62,534 nt of DNA, from contig QEVK01000020.1 in the NCBI GenBank assembly GCA_003577315.1, positions 1-62,534 on the forward strand, given 5' to 3'. The translations under genes were made by a program, and so were the position numbers. Source of the stretch: Hyphomicrobiales bacterium (GTDB lineage: Bacteria > Pseudomonadota > Alphaproteobacteria > Rhizobiales > Rhizobiaceae). Positions 28,623-37,774 of the stretch are shown piece by piece. The stretch's first letter is position 1. The number at the start of each line of letters is the position of its first letter. Under the pieces are notes generated by a model that ran no database searches, was not told the DNA's origin, and saw only the letters and a list, made by a program, of their open reading frames with translations.

Positions 28623-30443
28623 TCACAGGCCCGCCGCCAGCGAGCGCGGCACCTCGACCGGCAGGTCGAGCAGCATCTGCGCCATGCCCTTGCCCAGCGG
28701 GTCCATGCGCGGCGAGGCCGGGCCGCCGCCGGCCAGCGCGTCGTGGATCAGGTAGTTGATGCCGGCGATGCCGGGCAGGTGGAAGCGCTCGACCGGGCCG
28801 CCGGCGAGATGGGCGAAATAGGCGGCCACGACCTGCGGCGTCACCTGCGCCCAGATCAGCGGCAGAAGCTCCGGCCGGCGGGCCACGACGCCGATGTTGG
28901 CGAGGTTGCCCTTGTCGCCGCTGCGCGCGACGGCGAGACGGACCAGCGGCAGCTCGACATGCTCCTCCGCCGGCCGCGCCCACGGCGCGGGCGGGGCGAC
29001 GGGCGCGCGCCTGCCGCCCGTCGCGTCCCCGGCCGCGCCCCCGACGGGGATGTCGACGGCGATCTCGCGCCCGTCGATCAGCACGCGCACCGGCACCGCC
29101 TCCTTGCCGAGCAGGAAGGAGAACGGCCTGATCAGCGGCGAGGGCGAGGGCCGGCCGGCGGCCGGGCCGGTGGTGCCCGGCGCCCACGAGGTGCCGGACG
29201 GCGCGATCTCGCGGGCGAAGATCTCCAGCGCCTCGCGCATCGCATGGTCGGCGACGATGCGCACCATCGCCTCGCGCGAGGCGGCCGTGCGCGCGTGCGG
29301 CCCGTAAAGGCCCTCCGCGCCGAAGATCTCGATGGCCGTGCGCGTATAGTCCGGCATGCCGAGATGCTTCAGGATGGCGCGGGTGCGCGCCAGCACGGCC
29401 TCGCCGGTCCTGCGCGCCTTGGCGGCGGCGTCGATGCCGACGATCGCCATCGAGCCGGCGCAGCGGAAGCCGTCGAGCATGGTGGCCGAGACCTTGTAGG
29501 TGGCCGGCGGCGCATAGCCGCGCGCGCCCGCCACGCGCACCCGGTCCGGCCCCTCCTGCTCGATCGTCACGTCGGAGAAGTCGCAGCTCACGTCCGGCAG
29601 GAGGTAGGCGGCCGGGTCGCCGATCTCGTAGAGCATCTGCTCGGCCACGCCCGCCCGGATCACCGCGCCGCCGGTGCCGTCCGGCTTGGTGACGGTGAAG
29701 CCGCCGTCGGCGGCGCATTCGAGCACGGGATAGCCGATGTCCGGCCAGTCGGGCACGTCCCGCCAGTCGGTGTGCAGGCCGCCGGTCGCCTGGCAGCCGC
29801 ATTCGACGATGTGGCCGGCGAGGCTGCCGGCGGCGAGGCGGTCGTGGTCGTCGGCCGCCCAGCCGAATTCGTGGATCAGGGCGCCCAGCGTCGTCGCGCT
29901 GTCGACGCAGCGGCCGGTGACGACGATGTCGGCGCCCTCGGCCAGCGCGCGGGCGATCGGCAGCGCGCCGAGATAGGCGCTGGCGCTCAATATCCGCTCG
30001 GGCAGCGGCTCGCCGGTGAACATGTCGGCCGCACCGGCCTCGCGCAGCCCCGGCATCAGCGCCGACACGTCGTCGCCGGCGACGACGGCGATGCGCGGCG
30101 ACAGGCCCATCGAGGCGGCGAGCGCGGCGAGCGCGGCCGCGCAGCCCTGCGGGTTGATGCCGCCGGCGTTGGACACGACCCTGATGCCGCGCCGCACGAC
30201 CTGCGGCAGCACCGCCTTCATGGCGATGTCGACGAAATCGGTGGCGTAGCCCATCTCCGGCTTCCTGCGCCGCGCGCCGGCCAGGATCGCCATCGTCGTC
30301 TCGGCGAGATAGTCGAAGACGAGGTAGTCGACCTTTCCGCGCTCGACGAGCTGCGGCGCGGCCACCATGCTGTCGCCCCAGAAGCCGGACGCGCCCCCGA
30401 TGCGGACCGTCCTGTCCCCGCCTGCCGTGCCTGTGCCTGTCAT
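28623..30443 (-). CDS. atuA: AtuA-like protein: DUF1446 domain plus C-terminal AtuA-like ferredoxin-fold domain
   Basis: 606 residues. N-terminal acyclic-terpene-utilisation/DUF1446 domain (VRIGGASGFWGDSMVAAPQL; VDYLVFDYLAETTMAILAG; VSNAGGINPQGCAAALAA; IVVTGRCVDSATTLGALIHE) and, from about residue 495, the AtuA-like domain (LVRLAVARSGDKGNLANIGV, LIHDALAGGG). AtuA is needed for citronellol/geraniol use in Pseudomonas, but its reaction is still not firmly known. First gene of the atuA-C-D-F-E-araC operon here; SDR dehydrogenases of the Pseudomonas cluster (AtuB, AtuG) are absent. Start at 30443 follows GGAGCGAGG. Confidence 0.8.
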   Translation of the reverse strand: MTGTGTAGGDRTVRIGGASGFWGDSMVAAPQLVERGKVDYLVFDYLAETTMAILAGARRRKPEMGYATDFVDIAMKAVLPQVVRRGIRVVSNAGGINPQGCAAALAALAASMGLSPRIAVVAGDDVSALMPGLREAGAADMFTGEPLPERILSASAYLGALPIARALAEGADIVVTGRCVDSATTLGALIHEFGWAADDHDRLAAGSLAGHIVECGCQATGGLHTDWRDVPDWPDIGYPVLECAADGGFTVTKPDGTGGAVIRAGVAEQMLYEIGDPAAYLLPDVSCDFSDVTIEQEGPDRVRVAGARGYAPPATYKVSATMLDGFRCAGSMAIVGIDAAAKARRTGEAVLARTRAILKHLGMPDYTRTAIEIFGAEGLYGPHARTAASREAMVRIVADHAMREALEIFAREIAPSGTSWAPGTTGPAAGRPSPSPLIRPFSFLLGKEAVPVRVLIDGREIAVDIPVGGAAGDATGGRRAPVAPPAPWARPAEEHVELPLVRLAVARSGDKGNLANIGVVARRPELLPLIWAQVTPQVVAAYFAHLAGGPVERFHLPGIAGINYLIHDALAGGGPASPRMDPLGKGMAQMLLDLPVEVPRSLAAGL

Positions 30444-30550
30444 GCCTCGCTCCGAACCGCCGCGCCGGTCGCGCGGCCCCTCGATCCGCCCCGACCCTAG
30501 CCGCCGCCGCCGCGCCGCGCTTGCGCCTTCTGGCTACGATCCGCCGCCGG

Positions 30551-30607
30551 CTTTCCGCCAGCAACTTTCCGCCAGCGACTTTCCACAAGAACGGCGGCGC
30601 GCCGCCG
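30551..30607. repeat. 14-bp tandem repeats and palindrome in the atuA/acyl-CoA dehydrogenase divergent promoter
   Basis: CTTTCCGCCAGCAA (30551-30564), CTTTCCGCCAGCGA (30565-30578) and CTTTCCACAAGAAC (30579-30592) are head-to-tail copies with 14-base period. They are followed at once by the perfect 16-bp palindrome CGGCGGCGCGCCGCCG (30592-30607). Direct repeats of this size suit an AraC-type regulator; the atu operon ends with such a gene. Confidence 0.5.
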
Positions 30608-30726
30608 CATAGGGTCGGGGCCTGCCGCCATCGGTCGAGAGGCGGCGAATGAAGGAGAGGCGCGAGGCGGCATGATCCCGACGCTTGAGACGCCGCGCGG
30701 CCGCCCCACCACAAGGACCCGCCGCG

Positions 30727-31908
30727 ATGGCTGAAGGACTGTTCGAACGCGGCGCCGGGCCCGGCCTGCTCACCGGGGAGCACGTCGCCCTGCGCGAGAG
30801 CGTGCGCGCCTTCGTCGCGCGCGAGATCGCGCCCAACATCGACGCCTGGGAGGCGTCGCGGCGGCTGCCGCGCGCGCTCTACCGCAAGGCGGCGGCGATC
30901 GGCCTGCAGGGGCTGACGTCCCCGCCGGAGCTCGGCGGCGCGGGCGGCGACTTCCTGATGCAGATCCTCGCCGCCGAGGAGATCGCGCGCGCCGGCTCCG
31001 GCGGCGTCGCGGCCTCGCTCGGCTCCTACATGATCGGCCTGCCGCCCATCGTGCGCTTCGGCGGGCGCGAGGTGCTGGAAGCCTATGCGAAGCCGGTCAT
31101 CGCCGGCGAGAAGATCGCCGCGCTGGCCGTCACCGAGCCCGGCGGCGGCTCGGACGTGGCGGCGCTGCGCTGCTCGGCGCGGCGCGAGGGCGACGTCTAC
31201 GTGCTCGACGGCGAGAAGACCTTCATCACCTCGGGCATGCAGGCCGACGTCTTCACCGTCGCCGCGCGCACCGACCCGGATTCGCGCGGGGCGCGGGGCA
31301 TCTCGCTCCTCGCCGTCGACGGCGCGTCGCCGGGGCTGGAGCGCGTCGAGCTGCGCAAGATGGGCTGGCACGCCTCCGACACCGCGCACCTGACCTTCCG
31401 CGGCGTGCGCGTGCCCGCGCACAACCTGCTCGGCAAGGAGCACGAGGGCTTCCAGGCCGCCATGCTCAACTTCAACGACGAGCGGCTGGCCATCGCCGCG
31501 CAGGCGGTGGGCGCGGCCGAGGCCTGCTTCGTCGAGGCGCGCGACTGGGCGCGCCAGCGCCGCGCCTTCGGCCGGGCGCTGATCGAGAACCAGGTCATCC
31601 GCCACAAGCTGGTCGACATGGCCATGCGCATCGATGCCGCGCGCACGCTGCTCTACGACGTCGTCTGCCGCCGCATGGCCGCGGCCGACCCGCTGGCCGT
31701 GCACGTGGCGAGAACGGCGATGGCCAAGATCACCGCCACCGACGCGGTGGCGCACGTCGCGGGCGAGGCGGTGCAGATCCTCGGCGGCATGGGCTACATG
31801 CTGGGCACGGTGTCGGAGCGGGTGTTCCGCGAGACCAAGGTGCTGTCCATCGGCGGCGGTGCCGACGAGGTGCTGAAGGACCTCGCCGCGCGGCAGATGG
31901 AGCTGTGA
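30727..31908 (+). CDS. Acyl-CoA dehydrogenase
   Basis: 393 residues, full fold: N-terminal helical part (LRESVRAFVAREIAPNIDAW), FAD site ALAVTEPGGGSDVAALRCSA, FITSGMQADVFTVAART, and AFGRALIENQVIRHKLVDMA; C-terminal GEAVQILGGMGYMLGT and SIGGGADEVLKDLA. Like the AtuD-like enzyme it has ERLAIAAQAVG with a Glu in the isovaleryl-CoA dehydrogenase position and GGGADEV at the C-terminus. Divergent from atuA and likely under the same control; substrate probably a related branched acyl-CoA. Start at 30727 has AAGGA 8 bases upstream; the in-frame ATG at 30685 has none. Confidence 0.82.
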   Translation: MAEGLFERGAGPGLLTGEHVALRESVRAFVAREIAPNIDAWEASRRLPRALYRKAAAIGLQGLTSPPELGGAGGDFLMQILAAEEIARAGSGGVAASLGSYMIGLPPIVRFGGREVLEAYAKPVIAGEKIAALAVTEPGGGSDVAALRCSARREGDVYVLDGEKTFITSGMQADVFTVAARTDPDSRGARGISLLAVDGASPGLERVELRKMGWHASDTAHLTFRGVRVPAHNLLGKEHEGFQAAMLNFNDERLAIAAQAVGAAEACFVEARDWARQRRAFGRALIENQVIRHKLVDMAMRIDAARTLLYDVVCRRMAAADPLAVHVARTAMAKITATDAVAHVAGEAVQILGGMGYMLGTVSERVFRETKVLSIGGGADEVLKDLAARQMEL

Positions 31909-32009
31909 TCCCTCGCCGTCGCGGGCGCGCAAGGCCGGCCTGCTTCCTTCCCGGGAAGATCCCCGACGCCGGCGGCCATGCCCGCCTTCGGGCGCGCCGC
32001 GGGGCGGGC

Positions 32010-32060
32010 TTGACTCGCCGGGCAATCCCGTTACTTTGTCCGACAAACGGGCAAAGTAAC
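32010..32060. promoter_or_regulatory. Promoter and FCD-GntR operator before the regulator gene
   Basis: TTGACT (32010-32015) and, 16 bases on, TACTTT (32032-32037) form a plausible promoter. Over the -10 lies TTGTCCGACAA (32036-32046), which fits the FadR/FCD consensus TNGTNNNACNA. It is nested off-centre in a larger perfect inverted repeat GTTACTTTG / CAAAGTAAC (32030-32038, 32052-32060). Autorepression is the obvious inference. Confidence 0.65.
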
Positions 32061-32080
32061 GCGGGAGGCGTTGGGGGAGG

Positions 32081-32857
32081 ATGTCCGACGGCGAACCCAA
32101 TCGGTTCGAGCCGATCAGGGTCGCGGCCGCCTACGAGATGGTGGCCGAGGCGATCGAGCGCGAGATCACGTCCGGCCGGCTCAAGCCCGGCGACGAGATC
32201 GGCACCGAGGCCGAGCTGGTGCGCCAGTTCGGCGTCAACCGCTCGACCGTGCGCGAGGGCATCCGCGTGCTGGAGCAGAGCGGTCTGGTGCGCCGCGAGG
32301 CCGCGCGCAAGCTGTTCGTCTGCACCCCCCACTACCGCAACCTGTCGAGCCGCATGAGCCGGGCGCTCGTCATGAGCGAGGTCACCTTCCGCGAGCTCTA
32401 CGAGACGGCGATGGTGCTGGAGCTGGGCGCCATAGAGGGCGCGGTCGCCAAGGCCGACGACGGCGACATCGCCGCGCTGGAGGACAACCACGCCCGCGCC
32501 GAGGCGGCGGTGGACGACCCGGTCGCGCTCGCCGACCTCGACACGAAGTTCCACGCGCTGATCGCGCGCGCCTCGCACAACCGCGTGCTGGAGCTGGCGC
32601 GCGAGCCGGCGGCGCTGCTGTTCTTCCCGACCTCGGAGATGATCTGCCGCAAGGTCGCGCAGGGCGGCCGCCGCATGGTCGAGGCCCACGGACAGCTGAT
32701 CGATTCCATCCGCGAGCGCGACCTCGACCGGGCGCGGCTGTGGATGGCCAGGCACGTGACCGACTGGAAGAAGGGTTTCGAGCGCACGGGCCGCAGCATC
32801 GACGAGCCGGTCGAGCGGGCGTTCGACCAGGGGATGATCGCGCGGCTGTTCCGATAG
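32081..32857 (+). CDS. GntR-family (FCD/FadR subfamily) transcriptional regulator
   Basis: 258 residues. N-terminal winged HTH with AAAYEMVAEAIEREITSGRL and GVNRSTVREGIRVLEQSGLV, then a helical FCD ligand domain (ELYETAMVLELGAIEGAVAK; the metal/ligand pattern DLDTKFHALIARASHNRVLE). FCD members bind carboxylic or hydroxy acids. A strong GGGGGAGG precedes the ATG. It sits 90 bases before livGHMJF and probably controls that operon and itself through the site at 32036-32046. Confidence 0.87.
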   Translation: MSDGEPNRFEPIRVAAAYEMVAEAIEREITSGRLKPGDEIGTEAELVRQFGVNRSTVREGIRVLEQSGLVRREAARKLFVCTPHYRNLSSRMSRALVMSEVTFRELYETAMVLELGAIEGAVAKADDGDIAALEDNHARAEAAVDDPVALADLDTKFHALIARASHNRVLELAREPAALLFFPTSEMICRKVAQGGRRMVEAHGQLIDSIRERDLDRARLWMARHVTDWKKGFERTGRSIDEPVERAFDQGMIARLFR

Positions 32858-32903
32858 CGCGCAGGCCGCCGGGCAGGGGCGGCGAACCGAACGGGGGAGG
32901 ACG

Positions 32904-32963
32904 ATGACGACAACGGTGCGGATCTTCACGGCGGGAGGCGCGGTGCCATGCCGGACGCGATGA
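32904..32963 (+). CDS. Possible 19-residue leader peptide before livG
   Basis: ATG at 32904 follows GGGGGAGG at ideal distance and opens a 19-codon frame (MTTTVRIFTAGGAVPCRTR) whose TGA at 32961 overlaps the fifth codon of livG. The ribosome site is better than the one before livG itself. No known homologue comes to mind; it may be a coupling leader or chance. Confidence 0.3.
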   Translation: MTTTVRIFTAGGAVPCRTR

Positions 32964-33829
32964 AGCCGGCGCGCCTCGACGTCGAGGGCCTGTCGCTGTC
33001 GTTCGGCGGCCTCAGGGCCATCAACGACGTCACCTTCTCCGTCGAGCCCGGCTCGATCACGGCCCTGATCGGGCCGAACGGCGCCGGCAAGACCTCGATG
33101 TTCAACTGCATCTCCGGCTTCTACAAGCCGCAGCGCGGCGCCGTGCGCTTCGACGGCGAGGACGTCACCCGCGTCCACCCGCCCGCGCGCGCCAGGATGG
33201 GCTTCGCCCGCACCTTCCAGAACATCGCGCTGTTCCGCGGCATGACCGTGCTCGACAACATCAAGCTCGGCCGCCACGCCCACATGAGGACCAACCTCCT
33301 CCAGGCGCTCGCCTTCTTCGGGCCGGCCGCGCGCGAGGAGGTCGAGCTGCGCGCCGAGGTCGAGCGCGACATCATCGACTTCCTCGAGATCAACCACATC
33401 CGCCACATGCCGGTCGCGGCGCTGTCCTACGGGCTGCAGAAGCGCGTGGAACTCGCCCGCGCGCTCGCCATGCGCCCGCGCATCCTTTTGCTCGACGAGC
33501 CGGTCGCCGGCATGAACCGCGAGGAGACCGAGGACATGGCCCGCTTCATCCTCGACGTGAAGGAGGAATGGGGCACCACCATCCTGATGGTCGAGCACGA
33601 CATGGGCATGGTCATGGACATCTCCGACCATGTCGTGGTGCTCAATTTCGGCCAGGTCATCGCCCGCGGCCTGCCGCACGAGGTGCAGGCCGACCCGCAG
33701 GTGGTGGCCGCCTATCTCGGCAGCGGCGACCCCGCCGCGCTGATGAAGCGGCTGGCGGCGGAAGCCGACGCGGGCGCGGCCACGGGGGGCGCGGCCATGG
33801 GGGGAAGGGCCACGGGGGGAACGGCATGA
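32948..33829 (+). CDS. livG: Branched-chain amino acid-type ABC transporter ATP-binding protein (LivG-like)
   Basis: 293 residues. Walker A GPNGAGKTS, LivG insert around ARTFQNIALFRGMTVLDNIK, signature ALSYGLQKRVELARALA (the usual SGG replaced by SYG, common in LivG relatives of this kind), Walker B ILLLDEPVAGMN, and MVEHDMGMVMDIS. The last 18 residues are a low-complexity tail of three five-residue repeats coded by a 15-bp tandem repeat. Start at 32948; an ATG four codons later overlaps the leader stop. First transporter gene of the operon. Confidence 0.88.
   Translation: MPDAMKPARLDVEGLSLSFGGLRAINDVTFSVEPGSITALIGPNGAGKTSMFNCISGFYKPQRGAVRFDGEDVTRVHPPARARMGFARTFQNIALFRGMTVLDNIKLGRHAHMRTNLLQALAFFGPAAREEVELRAEVERDIIDFLEINHIRHMPVAALSYGLQKRVELARALAMRPRILLLDEPVAGMNREETEDMARFILDVKEEWGTTILMVEHDMGMVMDISDHVVVLNFGQVIARGLPHEVQADPQVVAAYLGSGDPAALMKRLAAEADAGAATGGAAMGGRATGGTA
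33775..33819 (+). repeat. Three 15-bp tandem repeats with G6 runs at the livG/livH junction
   Basis: Units at 33775-33789, 33790-33804 and 33805-33819 share the pattern NNSGGCCAYGGGGGG. They code the livG tail (AATGG-AAMGG-RATGG) and the last G6 run is also the ribosome site of livH, 6 bases before its ATG. Confidence 0.65.
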
Positions 33830-34707
33830 GCGATCTCCTGTTCTTCGTCGAGGTCTCGCTCGCCGGGCTCGGCTCCGGCGCGCTGCTGTCGCTCACCGCG
33901 CTCGCCTTCGTGCTGATCTACAAGGCCACCCGCGTCATCAACCTCGCCGTCGGCGAGATCCTGATGATGGGCGGCTACTTCTTCCTCGCCTTCGCCGCCG
34001 GCTGGGGCCTGTCGCCGTGGCTGGCCATCCCGGCGGCCATCGCCGGCGGCGCGTTGATCGGCGCCGTCGTCGAGCGCGGCATCATCCGCCGCATGCTGGG
34101 CGAAAGCCCGATCTCGGTGTTCATGGTCACGGTCGGCCTCGGCTCGGTGCTGGTCGGCATCGTCGAGCTCGTCTGGGGCACCGACCCGCGCACGCTGCCC
34201 GACTTCATGGGCACGGCCCCGGTCTTCATCGGCGAGGCCTATGTCTCGCGCAAGATCGCCATCAGCTTCGCCGTCGCCGGCCTCGTCATCGCCGTCTTCC
34301 TCGCCCTGTTCCGCTTCTGGCGCGGCGGCGTCGCGCTCCGGGCCACCGCCACCGACCAGGCGGCCGCCTATTCCTGCGGCATCAACGTGCCGGGCGTCTT
34401 CTCGCTCGCCTGGACCATCGGCTGCGGCACGGCGGCGGGCGCGGGCGTGCTGCTCGGCTCCATCGGCGGCATCGCGCCCACCATGGGCGCCTTCGGCCTG
34501 TCGGCGCTGGTCGTCGTCATCGTCGGCGGGCTCGATTCGGTCGCCGGCGCGCTGGTGGCGGGGCTGGCCATCGGCCTCGTCGAGGCGTGGACCGGCACCT
34601 ATCTCGGCGGCGAGTACAAGCTCGTCTTCACCTTCGGCATCCTCATCCTCATGCTGATGATCCGGCCCTACGGCCTGTTCGGCACCAAAGAGATCGAGCG
34701 GCTCTGA
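33826..34707 (+). CDS. livH: ABC transporter permease, LivH-like
   Basis: 293 residues, about eight hydrophobic helices. LivH family blocks: GLGSGALLSLTALAFVLIYK, TRVINLAVGEILMMGGY, RATATDQAAAYSCGINV, SIGGIAPTMGAFGLSALVVV and MIRPYGLFGTKE at the C-terminus. Start at 33826 overlaps the livG stop (ATGA). Forms the inner-membrane channel with LivM at 34709. Confidence 0.9.
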   Translation: MSDLLFFVEVSLAGLGSGALLSLTALAFVLIYKATRVINLAVGEILMMGGYFFLAFAAGWGLSPWLAIPAAIAGGALIGAVVERGIIRRMLGESPISVFMVTVGLGSVLVGIVELVWGTDPRTLPDFMGTAPVFIGEAYVSRKIAISFAVAGLVIAVFLALFRFWRGGVALRATATDQAAAYSCGINVPGVFSLAWTIGCGTAAGAGVLLGSIGGIAPTMGAFGLSALVVVIVGGLDSVAGALVAGLAIGLVEAWTGTYLGGEYKLVFTFGILILMLMIRPYGLFGTKEIERL

Positions 34708-34708
34708 C

Positions 34709-35752
34709 ATGCGCATCGCCACCGCCAACGAAACCTATCTCGCCGACGAGGCGCTCATCCGCACCCGCACCCAGTGGGCGTGGACGGCCGTGCTCGCCGC
34801 CGGCCTCGCCGCCGCGCCCTTCGCGCTCAACAACTACTGGCTCTATCTCGCCTGCCTCGTGGCCATCAACGTCGCCAGCGCCACGGGGCTGAACATCCTG
34901 ACCGGCTATACCGGCCTCGTCAGCCTCGGCCAGGGCGCGTTCATGGCGGTCGGCGCCTACACGGTCGCCTGGCTCGACCGCAATGTCGGCGCACCCTTCC
35001 TCGTCAACCTGTTCGCGGGCGGGCTGATGGCGGCGGCGGTCGGCATCCTCGTCGGCCTGCCGAGCCTCAGGGTCAAGGGCCTCTATCTCGCCATCGCCAC
35101 CATCGGCGCCTCGATCATCCTGCAATTCGTGTTCCTCAACTGGACGTCGGTGACGGGCGGCTCGCGCGGCATGAACGTCGCGCCCGCCAGTCTTTTCGGC
35201 ACGCCGCTCACCACCTATTTCCAGCTCTACTTCGTGCTCGTGCCCATCGCGGCGCTGATGGTGCTGGGCGCGGCGAACCTGTTCCGCACCCGCATCGGGC
35301 GCGCCTTCATCGCCATCCGCGACCGCGACATCTCGGCCGAGGTGCTGGGCATCCCGCTCCTGCGCTACAAGCTTTTGTCCTTCGCCGTCTCGTCCTTCTA
35401 CGCGGGCGTGGCCGGCGGCATGTGGGCCTATTTCTTCCGCGCCGTCGGGCCGGAGAGCTTCACCATCGTCGAATCGATCTTCTACCTCGCCGCCGTCATC
35501 GTCGGCGGCATGGGCTCGATCCTGGGCGGCATCATCGGCGCCACCTTCATGACGCTGGTGCCCGAGGTGCTGCGCTTCGGCGTCGAGGCGATCTCGCCTT
35601 ACGTCGACAACGCCGGCACGCTGCTTTCGCCGGTGCGCACCGTGGTGTTCGGCGCGCTCATCATCCTGTTCCTGGTGTTCGAGCCCCAGGGCCTCGCCGA
35701 GATCGTCCAGAGGGTCCGGCGTTTCTTCCATCTCTGGCCATTCCGCAAATAA
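34709..35752 (+). CDS. livM: ABC transporter permease, LivM-like
   Basis: 347 residues. After a soluble N-terminus come LivM blocks: ATGLNILTGYTGLVSLGQGA, FMAVGAYTVAWL, PSLRVKGLYLAIATIGAS, RAFIAIRDRDISAEVLGIPL, YKLLSFAVSSFYAGVAGG and LVFEPQGLAEIVQR. Begins one base after livH ends. Works with LivH, LivG and LivF. Confidence 0.9.
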   Translation: MRIATANETYLADEALIRTRTQWAWTAVLAAGLAAAPFALNNYWLYLACLVAINVASATGLNILTGYTGLVSLGQGAFMAVGAYTVAWLDRNVGAPFLVNLFAGGLMAAAVGILVGLPSLRVKGLYLAIATIGASIILQFVFLNWTSVTGGSRGMNVAPASLFGTPLTTYFQLYFVLVPIAALMVLGAANLFRTRIGRAFIAIRDRDISAEVLGIPLLRYKLLSFAVSSFYAGVAGGMWAYFFRAVGPESFTIVESIFYLAAVIVGGMGSILGGIIGATFMTLVPEVLRFGVEAISPYVDNAGTLLSPVRTVVFGALIILFLVFEPQGLAEIVQRVRRFFHLWPFRK

Positions 35753-35775
35753 CCCCAACCCGTGGAGGAGCTGAC

Positions 35776-36951
35776 ATGTTGGGCATGACAAAGAGAACCT
35801 TCCTGGCGCTTGCGGCCTCATCGGCGCTGGTCGCCGCCGCGCCCGCCTTCGCGCAGGACGACGGCGAGATCGTCATGGGCGGCTCGCTGCCGCTGACCGG
35901 CGTGTTCGGCTTCGCCGGCGTCGCCATCGAGGCCGGCATCCAGGACTATCTCAAGATCCTCAACGAGGACGGCGGCATCGCCGGCCGCAAGGTGCGGCTG
36001 GCCTACGAGGACACCGGCTACCAGGTCGACCAGTCGGTGGCGGTGTTCAACAAGCTGACCAGCCAGAACCGGAACATCCACCTCTATTACGGCGACTCGA
36101 CCGCGTTCTCGCGCACCATCAACCCGGAGCTTCAGCGCCGCGGCGACATCCTGATGGCGGGCGCGTCCTTCGCCACCGAGATCAACGACCCGCAGAACTT
36201 CGCCAGCCAGTTCATCGCCGGGCCGGACTACACCGAGATGTTCTCGATCCTGCTCGAATACATCGCCAGGGAGAAGCCGGGGGCGAAGCTGGTCTTCGTC
36301 AACTCCGACACCGAGTTCGGCCGCGACCCGATCGAATCCTCGACGGCGCGCGCGAAGGAGCTGGGCCTCGAGGTGGTCGAGCAGATCATCACCCCGCCCG
36401 GCGCCGTCGACGTCTCCACCGAGGTGCTGAAGCTGCGCCGCGCGCGGCCCGACTACGCCATCTTCCACGGCTACATCCTCGCCCCGCTGCCGGAATTCAT
36501 GACCCAGGCCAAGCAGCTCGGGCTGGAGACGAAGTTCATGGGCACGTTCTGGTCGATGGATTCCTCGATCTGGGACAGCGTCGGCGAGGTGGCGGACGGC
36601 TTCATGGGCGTCATGCCCTACCGCTACTATTACGACGAGGAGGAGGCGCCGATGCTCAAGCGCATCCGCGAGATGCGCCCCACCTACCAGACCACCGGCT
36701 ACATGCAGGGCTTCCTCACCGCCATGCTGATGGGCGAGGCGGCCAGGCGCACGCTCGACGCCGGCAAGGAGCTGACCTCGCAGAACATGAAGGCGGCGCT
36801 CAACTCCATCGAGGACTTCGACACCGGCGGCATCGTCGGCGTGCCGATCTCCATCCCCGGCAACACCGTGCCGGTGGGCCGCATCTACCAGTACGACGCC
36901 GCGGCCAAGCAGATGAAGCCGGTCTCCGACTGGATCAGCCTCAAGGAGTAG
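35776..36951 (+). CDS. livJ: Periplasmic ligand-binding protein (LivJ/Leu-Ile-Val-binding family)
   Basis: 391 residues with signal peptide (KRTFLALAASSALVAAAPAF, cleavage near FAQ). Type I periplasmic fold: VMGGSLPLTGVFGFAGVAIE, GRKVRLAYEDTGYQ, KLVFVNSDTEFGRDPIESST, PDYAIFHGYILAPLPEFM. In these ligand pockets an amino-acid-binding motif is not evident to me; with an acyl-CoA synthetase downstream, a carboxylic acid is a likelier ligand. Start at 35776 follows GGAGG. The placement of the binding protein between the permeases and livF is usual for this transporter subgroup. Confidence 0.85.
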   Translation: MLGMTKRTFLALAASSALVAAAPAFAQDDGEIVMGGSLPLTGVFGFAGVAIEAGIQDYLKILNEDGGIAGRKVRLAYEDTGYQVDQSVAVFNKLTSQNRNIHLYYGDSTAFSRTINPELQRRGDILMAGASFATEINDPQNFASQFIAGPDYTEMFSILLEYIAREKPGAKLVFVNSDTEFGRDPIESSTARAKELGLEVVEQIITPPGAVDVSTEVLKLRRARPDYAIFHGYILAPLPEFMTQAKQLGLETKFMGTFWSMDSSIWDSVGEVADGFMGVMPYRYYYDEEEAPMLKRIREMRPTYQTTGYMQGFLTAMLMGEAARRTLDAGKELTSQNMKAALNSIEDFDTGGIVGVPISIPGNTVPVGRIYQYDAAAKQMKPVSDWISLKE

Positions 36952-36956
36952 CGAAC

Positions 36957-37766
<810 letters not shown>

Positions 37767-37774
37767 GGTATCCG

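Noticed and set aside
30649..30729. Two tiny ORFs (8 and 20 codons) before the acyl-CoA dehydrogenase at 30727
   Set aside because: Only the first Met contexts look plausible and neither has a well-spaced ribosome site; the second overlaps the real start in another frame. Too weak to list.
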